Shown here: in pieces, positions 8,087 to 17,007 of the stretch | How the letters are laid out: every line of letters starts with the position of its first letter | Numbering within the stretch: the first letter of the stretch is position 1 | Assembly: GCF_029910235.1 (NCBI RefSeq) | Contig: NZ_CP112874.1 | Span: 2,170,001 to 2,234,000, forward strand | Direction: 5' to 3' | DNA: 64,000 nucleotides | Source of the DNA: Pseudanabaena galeata CCNP1313 | Lineage (GTDB): Bacteria > Cyanobacteriota > Cyanobacteriia > Pseudanabaenales > Pseudanabaenaceae | The notes under the pieces: generated by a model | Told to the model about the DNA's origin: nothing | What the model saw: the letters and a program-made list of their open reading frames with translations, nothing else | The model's database searches: none | Made by a program: the position numbers and the translations under genes

Positions 8087-8962
8087 ATGGCAATTACAGG
8101 CTCTTTATCTGAGTTTTCCCTCCCAGAGATATTTCAGTTTTTAGATCAAGGACAAAAAACTGGTATCTTAACGATTAGAGATCCCCAAAATGTACAGACG
8201 GGAAAACCTTTTTTACGACATATTTGGCTCCAAAATGGAAGAGTTGTCGCCGCAGGCGATCGCTTAGATAATCGTGGACTAGTGCGATTGATTGAACAAA
8301 GAGGTTGGCTGAATGACACCCAAAGATTAGAACTAGAAAGATTGCTCAAAGAAGATGCGCTTTTGGGACTCAATTTAAAATCCTTGGGTATATTGCAGCC
8401 AGACCAACTCAAACTATTATTTAGTGTTCAAGTACTTCGACAAGTTTGTGCGCTCTTTCAGGTGGAGACAGGGTTATTTCGTTTTGATGCCAATGCAAAT
8501 TTGCCTAAAGCCGAAATGACAGGTTTAAGTTTACCTGCTACTGAGACGACGTTAATGGGATTACGCAGTCTCAAGGATTGGAACATCCTCGAAAGTAAGT
8601 TACCTGAAGCAAATTCGACTTTGTTCAATATTATTTCGGGTCAATCTCCATTACGGTTGGATAGTAATGAGACGCAAATATTATCACTTGCAGATGGTTA
8701 TACAAGCATCAAAAAAATGGGGGAGCAACTTAGTTTACCGATCGCCAAGGTGCAGCAAATAGCATTTCGGTTGATTGTAGTGGGACTGGTAGAGGAAGTT
8801 CCTGATATTGATATGGGAATGTCTAGTAACTCTAATAATACGGATAATGCCCTTGCGATCGCTGGGGATACTAATGGACAGGTCAGCAATGCTTCAGAGC
8901 GACCACCAATTAGTAATACTTTTTTACAAAGTCTAGTTGGTTTTTTGCAGCACAAAGCTTAA
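8087..8962 (+). CDS. DUF4388 domain protein (PatA-N like)
   Basis: Residues 1-165 form a DUF4388/PatA-N-type domain: GSLSEFSLPEIFQFLDQGQKTG, then LTI and HIWLQNGRVVAAG, then helices. The region about 200-245 (LSLADGYTSIKKMGEQLSLP...) resembles the winged-helix segment that often follows this domain. The last ~45 residues are low-complexity. DUF4388 proteins occur with roadblock/GTPase modules and in PatA-type response regulators that control phototaxis or pattern. It is the last gene of the cluster and ends before a palindromic repeat. Confidence 0.8.
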   Translation: MAITGSLSEFSLPEIFQFLDQGQKTGILTIRDPQNVQTGKPFLRHIWLQNGRVVAAGDRLDNRGLVRLIEQRGWLNDTQRLELERLLKEDALLGLNLKSLGILQPDQLKLLFSVQVLRQVCALFQVETGLFRFDANANLPKAEMTGLSLPATETTLMGLRSLKDWNILESKLPEANSTLFNIISGQSPLRLDSNETQILSLADGYTSIKKMGEQLSLPIAKVQQIAFRLIVVGLVEEVPDIDMGMSSNSNNTDNALAIAGDTNGQVSNASERPPISNTFLQSLVGFLQHKA

Positions 8963-8989
8963 ATAGATTAGCAAGAGTGCGCCCCTGCT

Positions 8990-9129
8990 TATAACTGATT
9001 GCCCTCACCCCTAGCCCCTCTCCCCAAGGGCGAGGGGAACAAGAATTTTCTGGGTTTTGCTCCCCCTCTCCTCTCTGGGAGAGGGGGTTGGGGGGTGAGG
9101 GCAATCTTCATTCCTCGTAACATCAGTAA
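8990..9129. repeat. Family D palindromic element (copy D1)
   Basis: The core 9001-9102 is an imperfect palindrome opening GCCCTCACCCCTAGCCCCTC and closing with the matching GGGTGAGGGC. The right end TTCCTCGTAACATCAGTAA matches the terminal inverted repeat of the complete copy at 26753-26910. The left end is worn. It is MITE-like and codes for nothing. Confidence 0.7.
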
Positions 9130-9158
9130 TAAAAAAGAATTACCTTAGCTTAATATTT

Positions 9159-10658
9159 ATGAAAGCCATCTCTGTTTTAGGAACTTCGTCTAATGCTGGA
9201 AAAAGCTGGATGGTCACAGCTTTAGGAGCATGGCTAAGGCGCAATGGTGTCAAAGTTGCACCATTTAAAGCCCAAAATATGTCAAATAACTCCTATGTGA
9301 CCTTGGAAGGCGGGGAAATAGGACGGGCGCAAGCAGTGCAAGCGATCGCCTGTGGGATGCGTCCAATCGTAGAAATGAATCCAATTCTGTTAAAGCCATC
9401 AGGAAATGGAACTTCGCAGTTAGTTTTATTAGGTGAAGCGCGGCAACATATTGCGGCAATTGATTACTATCAACATATCGAAACGCTTTGGGAAACTGTA
9501 CGGGACACCCTTGAGTTTTGGCGCGATCGCTGTGATGTTTTGCTGCTAGAAGGTGCAGGCAGCCCTGTAGAACTAAATCTCATGCATCGCGATCTTGTGA
9601 ATTTACGCCCAATCATTCATTTGCAAGGAAGATGGATTCTTGTGGGTGATATTGAGAAGGGCGGTGTATTTGCTCAGATTATTGGCACAAATCAGCTTTT
9701 GCCTGAACCTGCACAGGATTTAGGATTAGGCTTTATTGTCAACAAATTTCGTGGTGATTTAAGGTTATTTAGTGATGCTGAAAAGTACTTTCGTAACTAC
9801 ATGCCAAATCTTCCCTATTTAGGAGTTCTTCCCTATGCTTCAGAATTGCAACCTGAGAGCGAAGATAGTCTATGCGGTGAAGCGGAAGCTAAAGGGCAAG
9901 GTGCAAAGATTGCTTGGATTAGATTTCCCCATTTGTCCAATTCCCAAGATAGTCAGCCTTGGCAATTAGATTTAGGAATAGAAACCGTTTGGGTGCAAAC
10001 TATTGCCGATTTGGATAATGCGAAGATAATTATTCTCCCAGGTAGTAAAAACACTCTTAGCGATCTGCAATGGTTGCGAACTACGGGCTTAGCTGATGCA
10101 ATTCTCGCAGCACATCGGCGCGGCGTGCCGATCGCTGGCATCTGTGGTGGTTATCAGATGTTAGGGAAATATCTAGGCGATCGCGAAGGTGTCGCTGGTT
10201 CTCAAGGTGAAGTAGCAGGATTAGGGCTACTACCAATTAGCACTGAATTTATGGCAACCAAACAGGTGCGTCAGGTACAAGCGATTTGGCAAAGGTCACA
10301 ATCTATCGATAAATGGATGACCTACGAGATTCATATGGGTGTTACTCACTTAATTGATGGAAGAGAATCTTCGCAAATCCAGCCTTTGCTGCAAGTGCAA
10401 GGCGATCGCGAGTTTCGTGATGAAGGAATGCAATGCGATCGGGTATGGGGTAGTTATTTGCATGGTTTATTTGAGTCCGCCAATGTCCGCAAAGCTTTAA
10501 CTCAATTAGCAAATATTTCTGAACATCAACCTTCTTCCCAGTCTTGGCTAGAGCATCAACAAAGTCTCTATAACAATATGGCAGATTTAATCGAAACACA
10601 TTTAGATCTCACCCAAGTTCTTCGTTATTTAGAAATGAAACCTAATCACAAAAACTGA
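9159..10658 (+). CDS. cobQ: Cobyric acid synthase
   Basis: This 499-residue enzyme amidates adenosylcobyrinic acid a,c-diamide at four side chains, using glutamine and ATP, in cobalamin or pseudocobalamin synthesis. The N-terminal dethiobiotin-synthetase-like domain shows SVLGTSSNAGKSWM (P-loop) and PFKAQNMSNNSYVT. The C-terminal type-1 glutamine amidotransferase domain has the nucleophile in PIAGICGGYQMLG and the histidine in WGSYLHGLFES. Length is normal. It stands alone between repeats; I see no cobalamin riboswitch upstream. A CbiMNQO-type metal importer lies at 49214-51785. Confidence 0.93.
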   Translation: MKAISVLGTSSNAGKSWMVTALGAWLRRNGVKVAPFKAQNMSNNSYVTLEGGEIGRAQAVQAIACGMRPIVEMNPILLKPSGNGTSQLVLLGEARQHIAAIDYYQHIETLWETVRDTLEFWRDRCDVLLLEGAGSPVELNLMHRDLVNLRPIIHLQGRWILVGDIEKGGVFAQIIGTNQLLPEPAQDLGLGFIVNKFRGDLRLFSDAEKYFRNYMPNLPYLGVLPYASELQPESEDSLCGEAEAKGQGAKIAWIRFPHLSNSQDSQPWQLDLGIETVWVQTIADLDNAKIIILPGSKNTLSDLQWLRTTGLADAILAAHRRGVPIAGICGGYQMLGKYLGDREGVAGSQGEVAGLGLLPISTEFMATKQVRQVQAIWQRSQSIDKWMTYEIHMGVTHLIDGRESSQIQPLLQVQGDREFRDEGMQCDRVWGSYLHGLFESANVRKALTQLANISEHQPSSQSWLEHQQSLYNNMADLIETHLDLTQVLRYLEMKPNHKN

Positions 10659-10665
10659 ATAGATT

Positions 10666-10750
10666 TATAGCAATCCTAAATGAGTTGTGAGAGTGTGCCC
10701 TTCGGGCACACTCTCACAACTCATTTAGGATCTAGGATCGCTATATATAG
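10666..10750. repeat. Family B palindromic repeat (copy B2)
   Basis: It has ends like B1 but a shorter interior, with hairpin GAGTTGTGAGAGTGTGCCC/GGGCACACTCTCACAACTC. It lies directly after cobQ, where it could act as a terminator stem. Confidence 0.7.
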
Positions 10751-10862
10751 CAACGCAAGAGATAGATAGGAAAAATCAAAGCCAAAAAGATGAGTAGCGG
10801 CGCAAAGCGCCGCCACCCATCTTTTTGGCTTTATATCCTAAGCAAAACTTACATTGCTATAT
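10746..10862. repeat. Family C palindromic repeat (copy C1)
   Basis: The outer ends are TATAGCAACG and the TTGCTATA region. The inner long hairpin has arms AGCCAAAAAGATG and CATCTTTTTGGCT around GGCGGCGC-type sequence. Related copies lie at 38863 and 59243. It abuts B2, so two element families are stacked here. Confidence 0.7.
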
Positions 10863-10938
10863 ACACCCATTTGAAAATGATCTGGATAATGCTACGATTT
10901 TATCTAGTTGCTAATTAACTGTAAGGGGGAAACTAGCT

Positions 10939-12504
10939 ATGAATAACGAAACATATGTCACACACAAGAAAGATGTCGCTATATCTCCAGTAGTTCCTTT
11001 TAATTCAATACAAGCAAGGTTACAGACTCGTCCCTTTGGAACTCAAAATCAGAGTGATCCAAATACGCCTCAAGATCAAACAGCCGATCTAGCAAAATTC
11101 GCTGATCGAAGCAATCTCAATTCTTTGATAGATTTATCCACTAGTTCTCGCATTCAGCAACAAGAAAACAACGGAAAATCCCACAATATCTCTCAAGAGC
11201 AATCTGCGGTGAATTTAGTTCAAAGACAAGAATTTCGTACTGCTCAGTTACAGAGAATGATGTTTGGCGGTGTTCAGAGAAGATCTGATCATGGAAATAT
11301 GGAGATTACTCCTAATATCGTTCAAAAGTATGAACAGAAACTACCTAATCAATTACGACTCAAAAGAGAGGGAATGAATACAAGTACTAGTGTTCAAATT
11401 CTCCAACGAACTCCAGAATCACAAATTATTCAACGTAACCTAGACCAATCTAGACTTGATCGCTTAAGTAATGGTTTAGGTAAAGGGAAGTATAACAAGG
11501 TAATTGGTGCAGGATTAGAAGAGTATTTTGATACTCTCTCGGATACAGAGCTTGTTCGCTATAAAGCTCTACAAAACACTAAGTTTGATCAAATAATCAA
11601 GGGCTTAAAAGAAAGTTCCTTATCAACTATCACCGAAGGAGTTTCTAATTTTGCTCAAATCCTTGATCTTGTTGGTTCAGCAGTGGAAACAGGTGAAGAT
11701 GCTGCTGAAATTGCAGCGATGTTACCTTCTTTATTAGGTACAGCCAGTAAAGTGGTATCAGCCACATCTGACGTTGCGATGGAGGGCTTTGGTGGCGGAA
11801 TTGGCGGTATTAAAGATACTTACGAGGGTGGATCTTCGATCGCTAAACAAAGTAAATATGTAGAAGGAGGCATGACCTTACTAAGTGGAATCTCTGGAAT
11901 TGCTTCTCTTATTCCAGGAGTGCCCGATGCTGTAGGCGTAGCAGGTGCTAGTGCCAAAAGCTTAGGTGGTGTCACTAAAATGGCTAATACCAAAATTAAT
12001 CGTAACGCGATCAATAAATTGAAATCTGATGCAGGCTCTAATACACAGTTAATTGATGCATTAGAGATTCTTGACAATAGCATCGGCTATTGGGAAGGAG
12101 CGCAACAAACAGTACTAGGTGGAGTGGAAGGCGTAGGTAGTATGTTTGGTGGTGTAGGCAAATGGGGTACAAGTCTGTTTAGCAAAGGTGTGGAGACGCT
12201 TCCAAGTTGGGGTATGTATGCAGGTCGCGCTATTGGCAGTACAATCACAAGCAGTATCGATAGTAATGCTCAAGTAAAAAAACGAGAGGAGCAAGAAAAG
12301 TCCACCCAAAAAGCCGCTATGCGTGCGGCTGTGAATTCTAGCGTTGGCAAACCTGAACATATCGGTAGGTTACATCGCTTGGCTGTTTTGATTGAGCCAG
12401 ATTTTGCTAAAGAAATGAATAGAGCGATTAATCTGCTGGATGATAGTACCCAACTGGCTGTAAAGGAGGCTATCAAAGAAAAAAATACATGGAATCCTAG
12501 TTGA
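10939..12504 (+). CDS. Candidate contractile-injection-system cargo with glycine-rich hydrophobic domain
   Basis: I do not recognise a catalytic domain in these 521 residues. The first ~160 residues are disordered, with LQTRPFGTQNQSDPNTP and repeated IQ/VQ-R motifs (NLVQRQE, NIVQKYE, VQILQRT, IIQRNL). That style is typical of the N-terminal part of cyanobacterial DUF4157 proteins associated with extracellular contractile injection systems, but the HExxH protease core is missing. Residues about 215-440 are glycine/alanine-rich and amphipathic, like pore-forming or membrane-inserting toxins. A strong ribosome-binding site (AAGGGGG) precedes the ATG. A small chaperone-like gene follows by 14 bases. 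Effector role is inference. Confidence 0.45.
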   Translation: MNNETYVTHKKDVAISPVVPFNSIQARLQTRPFGTQNQSDPNTPQDQTADLAKFADRSNLNSLIDLSTSSRIQQQENNGKSHNISQEQSAVNLVQRQEFRTAQLQRMMFGGVQRRSDHGNMEITPNIVQKYEQKLPNQLRLKREGMNTSTSVQILQRTPESQIIQRNLDQSRLDRLSNGLGKGKYNKVIGAGLEEYFDTLSDTELVRYKALQNTKFDQIIKGLKESSLSTITEGVSNFAQILDLVGSAVETGEDAAEIAAMLPSLLGTASKVVSATSDVAMEGFGGGIGGIKDTYEGGSSIAKQSKYVEGGMTLLSGISGIASLIPGVPDAVGVAGASAKSLGGVTKMANTKINRNAINKLKSDAGSNTQLIDALEILDNSIGYWEGAQQTVLGGVEGVGSMFGGVGKWGTSLFSKGVETLPSWGMYAGRAIGSTITSSIDSNAQVKKREEQEKSTQKAAMRAAVNSSVGKPEHIGRLHRLAVLIEPDFAKEMNRAINLLDDSTQLAVKEAIKEKNTWNPS

Positions 12505-12518
12505 GCTAAATAATTATC

Positions 12519-13043
12519 ATGTCTTCTAATCTTGATTTTACGAACCAAAAGCGCGTTTTGACTCACTTTCAACAAGCTATTAAAGAATTAGGATATGACA
12601 CCAAGATGTTTGAGCAATCAGATGATCCATCATTATTGAAAGCTCCGTTGTTATTAGTGGGTTTACCGCGAGATTCTCAAGGACGCGATCGCACGCTTAA
12701 CTTTACTTTCGTAATTCAAGATGATCAAGATGATTTCGATTATCTGAGTTTGATTCAGTGTTATACTCCATTATTTTTTGAAGTATTGTCTGAACATAAT
12801 GGATTAGCAAATCTCCTTCTTGCGGTTAACAATCATGTTCCTATTGGTCACTTTGGAATAAACGAGAAGTTAAATCTTTTCTATCGATATGTGATGACTT
12901 CAGAGAAATGGGCTTTGTTAGAGCCTGAAACTTTACAACAGATGATCGTTTTGTTTGTACATATCCTAGATACATTTACTCCACTCATCAATTCTTTTAT
13001 TACAGCAGAAAAGACGTTAGAAGAGATTTTGCAAACTTTATAG
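12519..13043 (+). CDS. YbjN/secretion-chaperone-like small protein
   Basis: This 174-residue alpha/beta protein has the layout of YbjN or type III secretion chaperone folds: an N-terminal helix, strands around LLLVGLPRDSQG and LNFTFVIQ, a helix with NHVPIGHFGINEKLNLFYRYVM, and a long C-terminal helix ending EKTLEEILQTL. It starts 14 bases after the putative effector gene and was probably inherited with it. The most economical reading is a dedicated chaperone or immunity-type partner of that protein. No sequence motif proves this. Confidence 0.45.
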   Translation: MSSNLDFTNQKRVLTHFQQAIKELGYDTKMFEQSDDPSLLKAPLLLVGLPRDSQGRDRTLNFTFVIQDDQDDFDYLSLIQCYTPLFFEVLSEHNGLANLLLAVNNHVPIGHFGINEKLNLFYRYVMTSEKWALLEPETLQQMIVLFVHILDTFTPLINSFITAEKTLEEILQTL

Positions 13044-13073
13044 AAACCAATTTTGTATTTTTAGCAATGCAGA

Positions 13074-13166
13074 TATAGCGATCCTAAATGATTTGTAAGA
13101 TTTGCAGGGTTGTGAGAGTGCGCCCCTTCGGGGCGCACTCTCACAACCCATTTAGGATTGCTATAC
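13074..13166. repeat. Family B palindromic repeat (copy B3)
   Basis: It is nearly identical in layout to B1: ATAGCGATCCTAAATGATTT at the left and ATTTAGGATTGCTAT at the right, with the hairpin GTTGTGAGAGTGCGCCCC/GGGGCGCACTCTCACAAC. Confidence 0.75.
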
Positions 13167-13172
13167 TAAGGA

Positions 13173-13287
13173 AACGTGAGTTCGATATAGCCATTTGCGG
13201 CGTGCGAAGCACGCCGCAAATGGCGAAAAATGGTAAGAATCGCTTAGCGATTCTTATCATTTTTCACTTTCGTCGAACTGACGTTAA
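13173..13287. repeat. Family A palindromic repeat (copy A2, full length)
   Basis: The terminal repeats are AACGTGAGTTCGA and TCGAACTGACGTTA. Two inner hairpins are visible: CCATTTGCGGCGTGC/GCACGCCGCAAATGG and AATGGTAAGAATCGCT/AGCGATTCTTATCATT. Confidence 0.75.
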
Positions 13288-13316
13288 GGAAGTTAGAAAA
13301 AAGATCTATAAATGCA

Positions 13317-13384
13317 CAGATCCCCGACTTTTTCTGGGCAAGCAAAGACAATGTACAAATTCACAAAAAAAGTCGGGGATCTTA
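13317..13384. repeat. Short palindrome with AGATCCCCGACTTTTT arms
   Basis: AGATCCCCGACTTTTT and AAAAAGTCGGGGATCT enclose about 36 bases. This motif is a common small repeat in cyanobacteria. Two overlapping short frames through this area (13088-13572) look spurious because they run through repeat sequence. Confidence 0.65.
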
Positions 13385-13612
13385 ACCTTTGCTTTTTGAT
13401 TTTTCTTGTGCCTAGTTACTTAAAACCACAAAATTGTCGCTATTCATTGGTCCCAGCAATTTCTGTCGAACGAATCGCAAGAAATTTTTTGAAAGTGTTG
13501 CTTTACAGTATTTTTAAAAAATTTCTTGGTTTGGGTTTGAGCGCAAAGCGCAGTAAATGCCTTGAAGCGTGATATTTTAGCTTGAGATGCCTACATTCAG
13601 TCCTTAGAAACC

Positions 13613-15352
13613 ATGCTGCTTGAAGTCGAAAACCTGACTATTCGTTATGGCGATGCAGAACCTGCGGTCGATCGCGTTACTTTCCACTTACAAGCAGGTG
13701 AAGCACTAGGGTTAATCGGCGAAAGTGGCTGTGGTAAATCGACGATAGGGCGATCGCTAATTAAGCTATTACCCCAATATGCCAGCACTGAAGGGACGAT
13801 CTGTGTCGATGGCGAAGCGATCGCTGAGAAAAAAGATGGCACATGGCGCGGCGAAAAAGTTGGCTTAATATTTCAAGATCCGATGACAAGGCTCGATCCA
13901 TTGATGAGCATAGAGGCGCATGGTTTAGAGGTGTTAGCGTCCCATTATCCTAAGTTGTCAGCCCAGTCCGCAAAACAACGCCTCAATGATGCGCTCAAAG
14001 CCGTTCGTATCGATCCATCAAGGGCTAGGCAATATCCCCATGAATTTAGCGGTGGGATGCGTCAGAGAGTGGCGATCGCTCTGTCGTTACTGTTAAATCC
14101 TGTTTTATTAATTGCCGACGAACCAACCACCAGTCTGGATGTCACCGTTGCCACCGATATTCTCAAAGAACTAACAGAACTTCGCAAAAGCCGTTCTATG
14201 GGGTTACTATTGGTCACCCACGATCTCGGTATGGTTGCCGAATATTGCGATCGCATTGCCGTGATGTATAACGGGGTAATTGTGGAGACAGGCTCGGTTG
14301 AAGAAATTTTTCGATCCCCCCAACATCCCTATACCCAAAGCTTACTGGCTTCGGTTCTGCATTTCCATCCTGAAGTATTATCTTCTAGTTTAGATATTCA
14401 GGAAGTTCCTGAAGTCCAAGATCAAGATATTCCTGAAGCTATTCCAGAAAACATTTCAGAAAATGTTCTAGAAGAGAGGCTAGATCAGGAAGAGGTTAAA
14501 GTAATTGAAAAAATTCAGACCCCTCTCAAATCGTCACCCAGAGTAATTCTCTATGTCAACCACCTGAAAAAGCATTATGTGACAGGCGGAAATTTACTAA
14601 CAAGATTAGTTGATCCTTCGATTGGTTTGGTTAAAGCCGTGGATAGTATCGATTTGGAAATACTCTCAGGGGAAACCTTTGGCATTATTGGCGAAAGTGG
14701 CTCTGGCAAAAGTACAACGGGAAGAGCAATTTTGCAATTGATCAAGCCCGATCGCGGGTTAGTACGGTTTAATAGTGTCGAACTAACCAAACTTAAAGGT
14801 GAGCAATTGCGCCAAATGCGATCGCAGATGCAAATGATTTTTCAAGATCCGCGTGCTTGCTTCAGTCCTTATATGAGCGTATTTCGTAGCGTTGCCGATC
14901 CATTGCTAATTCATAAACTTGCCCCCGATCTTGAATCAGCCCGCGAAAGAGTCTATGCCATTCTCGAAAAAGTAGGACTGAATTCCCAACTAGCCGAACG
15001 CTATCCTTCGGATTTATCGGGTGGTCAATTGCAGAGAGTCGCGATCGCCCGTGCGTTGATTACTAACCCTAAATTAGTGATCTGTGATGAGCCTGTGAGT
15101 ATGCTTGATGCCTCAATTCAGAGCCAAGTTTTGCAGTTAATGCGCGATCTCAAGGAAGAATTTAAGCTTACCTATATTTTCATTACCCATGATCTCGCTG
15201 TGGCTCAATTTTTCTGTGATCGCATTGCCGTGATGCGTAGCGGTAAGATTGTAGAGCAGGGCAGTACCGCAGCAGTGTTGACCAATCCTCAACACGAATA
15301 TACCAAGGCTTTGATTGCTTCAATTCCACGTATTCCTTACATCAATAGCTAA
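13613..15352 (+). CDS. Fused double ABC ATPase, oligopeptide/nickel type (DppD-DppF like)
   Basis: Two complete ATP-binding domains are joined in 579 residues. The first has GESGCGKST, signature FSGGMRQRVAIA and LLIADEPTTSLD. The second has GESGSGKST, signature LSGGQLQRVAIA and VICDEPVSMLD. Each is followed by the C-terminal HPYTQSLL or HEYTKALI segment typical of the peptide/opine/nickel uptake subfamily. An acidic Glu/Pro/Val-rich linker (about 255-300) joins them. It energises import of di- or oligopeptides or related solutes at the inner membrane. No permease or binding protein is adjacent, so the partners are encoded elsewhere. Confidence 0.88.
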   Translation: MLLEVENLTIRYGDAEPAVDRVTFHLQAGEALGLIGESGCGKSTIGRSLIKLLPQYASTEGTICVDGEAIAEKKDGTWRGEKVGLIFQDPMTRLDPLMSIEAHGLEVLASHYPKLSAQSAKQRLNDALKAVRIDPSRARQYPHEFSGGMRQRVAIALSLLLNPVLLIADEPTTSLDVTVATDILKELTELRKSRSMGLLLVTHDLGMVAEYCDRIAVMYNGVIVETGSVEEIFRSPQHPYTQSLLASVLHFHPEVLSSSLDIQEVPEVQDQDIPEAIPENISENVLEERLDQEEVKVIEKIQTPLKSSPRVILYVNHLKKHYVTGGNLLTRLVDPSIGLVKAVDSIDLEILSGETFGIIGESGSGKSTTGRAILQLIKPDRGLVRFNSVELTKLKGEQLRQMRSQMQMIFQDPRACFSPYMSVFRSVADPLLIHKLAPDLESARERVYAILEKVGLNSQLAERYPSDLSGGQLQRVAIARALITNPKLVICDEPVSMLDASIQSQVLQLMRDLKEEFKLTYIFITHDLAVAQFFCDRIAVMRSGKIVEQGSTAAVLTNPQHEYTKALIASIPRIPYINS

Positions 15353-15360
15353 ACCCAAAA

Positions 15361-15399
15361 AATTTTCAAAAGTGTTGCTATGCAACACTTTTGAAAATT
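15361..15399 (+). terminator. hairpin between ABC ATPase and decarboxylase
   Basis: AATTTTCAAAAGTGTTGC is mirrored by GCAACACTTTTGAAAATT with a short loop, 9 bases after the ABC stop codon. This is a probable terminator separating the two genes. Confidence 0.5.
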
Positions 15400-15431
15400 A
15401 TTTAGATACAACTTCTTTGAAAACTGCGACA

Positions 15432-16790
15432 ATGCCCGATTCCCGAAAAAATCTCTTCCTTGATTCTCACTTCCTTAATCCCGATCGCTCTAATCTTGAA
15501 GACATCCGCAAGTTGGGATACGCCTTTATCGATTTGATCGTGGATTCAGTTTTGGATACTCAAAATCAGCCCTTTGTCAAAGATGAGTCTGCTTTTGATA
15601 TTCTCATTCCTGAACATGGACAAGATTTGCAAGAATTATTGGCAGAAGTGCGCTCGCAGATTTTGCCACGTACTGTTAACTTCCAGAATCCTTGCTATAT
15701 GGGACATATGGATAGCGTGCCTAGTGCGATCACGATCTGGGCAGATGCGCTAGTTTCGGCAATTAACAACAACATGCTGAGCTATGAACTTGCGCCTGTA
15801 TTTACGGAAATGGAAGCACAATTGATGCAATGGTTTGGCAATCTCTTTGGCATGGGAAATGATTGTTTTGGAACACTCACTGCTGGCGGTAGCCTTGCTA
15901 ATATTTCAGGGCTATTATTAGCGAGAAACTGGAAAAAGCCTCAGAGCAAGGTTTTGGATGATTCCAGTAATTTAGTGGCTTTTGTGTCCGATGCTGCCCA
16001 TACTTCCTTTGAGAAGGCGATGAATGTGATTGGTGTTGGCAAAGAGAACTTAGTGCGCGTTCCCACAAATTATCGTGGCGAAATTATTTTAGAAGAATTG
16101 GAAGTTGCTATTCAAAAAACAATTAGAGAAGGGAAACAACCTTTTTTTGTAGCGGCGATCGCAGGCACTACGGTAACAGGAGCCATTGATCCGATTCAAT
16201 CAGTGGGAGAAATTGCTAAGCGTTATGACTGTTGGTTTCATATCGATGCCGCCTATGGTGGAGCAGGTATTTTTACACCCAAGCTAAAACCTTTATTCCG
16301 AGGCTGTGAACTTGCCGATTCTATGACATTCAATCCCCAAAAGTGGCTCTGGGTAGCGCGAACCTGTGCGATGCTAATTGTTAAAGATAAGCAGCATCTC
16401 GTGGATGGCTTTGATGGAGAACTTCCCTATATGGATGCTCACACACTCAACTTCGGGAATCTTAATTTGCAGGGAACCAGACGTACCGATAGCCTCAAGT
16501 TATGGATGGCTTTGAAGGCGATGGGAATTTCGGGTTGTCGTTATCTAGTCGAGCGATCGCTTGATCTATCTGATAGTCTGCGCCAATGGATTGATGATTC
16601 ACCCGAATTAGAACTAGTCTGCGAACCAACTTTAAATATTATTTGCCTCAAATCCAACGATCCGCATCTCAGTAGTGCCGCCCTGCGCCAACAATGGATC
16701 GATGCAGGTAAATTATGGCTGTCTTTGCCTCTGTGGAAAGGCGATCGTATTCTTAAAGCCGTAGTTTTACACCCTTACGCAGGGCAATAA
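15432..16790 (+). CDS. Pyridoxal-phosphate-dependent group II decarboxylase
   Basis: The 452-residue enzyme belongs to the aromatic-amino-acid/glutamate decarboxylase superfamily. FHIDAAYGGAG carries the PLP-nitrogen-binding Asp. SMTFNPQKWLWVAR contains the Schiff-base lysine (usually NPHKW, here NPQKW). SLANISGLLLARN and HTSFEKAMNVIGVG are also typical. I chose the ATG at 15432; the longer open frame from 15315 would overlap the ABC gene and its hairpin. The substrate is undetermined. Candidates are aromatic amino acids, Glu, Asp or 2,4-diaminobutyrate. A strong terminator follows. Confidence 0.85.
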   Translation: MPDSRKNLFLDSHFLNPDRSNLEDIRKLGYAFIDLIVDSVLDTQNQPFVKDESAFDILIPEHGQDLQELLAEVRSQILPRTVNFQNPCYMGHMDSVPSAITIWADALVSAINNNMLSYELAPVFTEMEAQLMQWFGNLFGMGNDCFGTLTAGGSLANISGLLLARNWKKPQSKVLDDSSNLVAFVSDAAHTSFEKAMNVIGVGKENLVRVPTNYRGEIILEELEVAIQKTIREGKQPFFVAAIAGTTVTGAIDPIQSVGEIAKRYDCWFHIDAAYGGAGIFTPKLKPLFRGCELADSMTFNPQKWLWVARTCAMLIVKDKQHLVDGFDGELPYMDAHTLNFGNLNLQGTRRTDSLKLWMALKAMGISGCRYLVERSLDLSDSLRQWIDDSPELELVCEPTLNIICLKSNDPHLSSAALRQQWIDAGKLWLSLPLWKGDRILKAVVLHPYAGQ

Positions 16791-16829
16791 AAAAGAGTTG
16801 TTCTCGCTTTGCGAGAACAACTCTTTTTA
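16790..16829 (+). terminator. rho-independent terminator after decarboxylase
   Basis: The stem AAAGAGTTGTTCTCGC/GCGAGAACAACTCTTT has a short loop and a T run, and overlaps the stop codon. It is strong and symmetrical. Confidence 0.8.
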
Positions 16830-16835
16830 TTCATT

Positions 16836-17007
16836 AACTGATGTTAGGTAGATAGAATGCCTACGATCATCTAAGTCTAGGGCTTTCCCTGTGGCACAGC
16901 CCCTACAAAAATCTAAATTATTTGGGGTAGGGACAATCCCCCCGTGGTTGCCCTGTCGTGCTAGCAGAAAGAGATTCATCATCTTAAGTTCCACGTAACA
17001 TCAGTCA
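16836..17007. repeat. Degenerate MITE with family D terminal repeats
   Basis: TTAACTGATGTTAGGTAG at the left and TTCCACGTAACATCAGTCA at the right match the terminal repeats of the family D copy at 26753. The interior is different and includes short palindromes such as GTAGGGACAATCCCCC. It reaches the end of aroE. Confidence 0.55.

Noticed and set aside
8910-9104. Minus-strand 64-codon frame
   Set aside because: It lies in the family D repeat and the end of the DUF4388 gene; it is the translated repeat.
13088-13572. Two overlapping plus-strand frames of 103 and 86 codons
   Set aside because: They run through the A2, B3 and short palindromic repeats and have no recognisable protein features.
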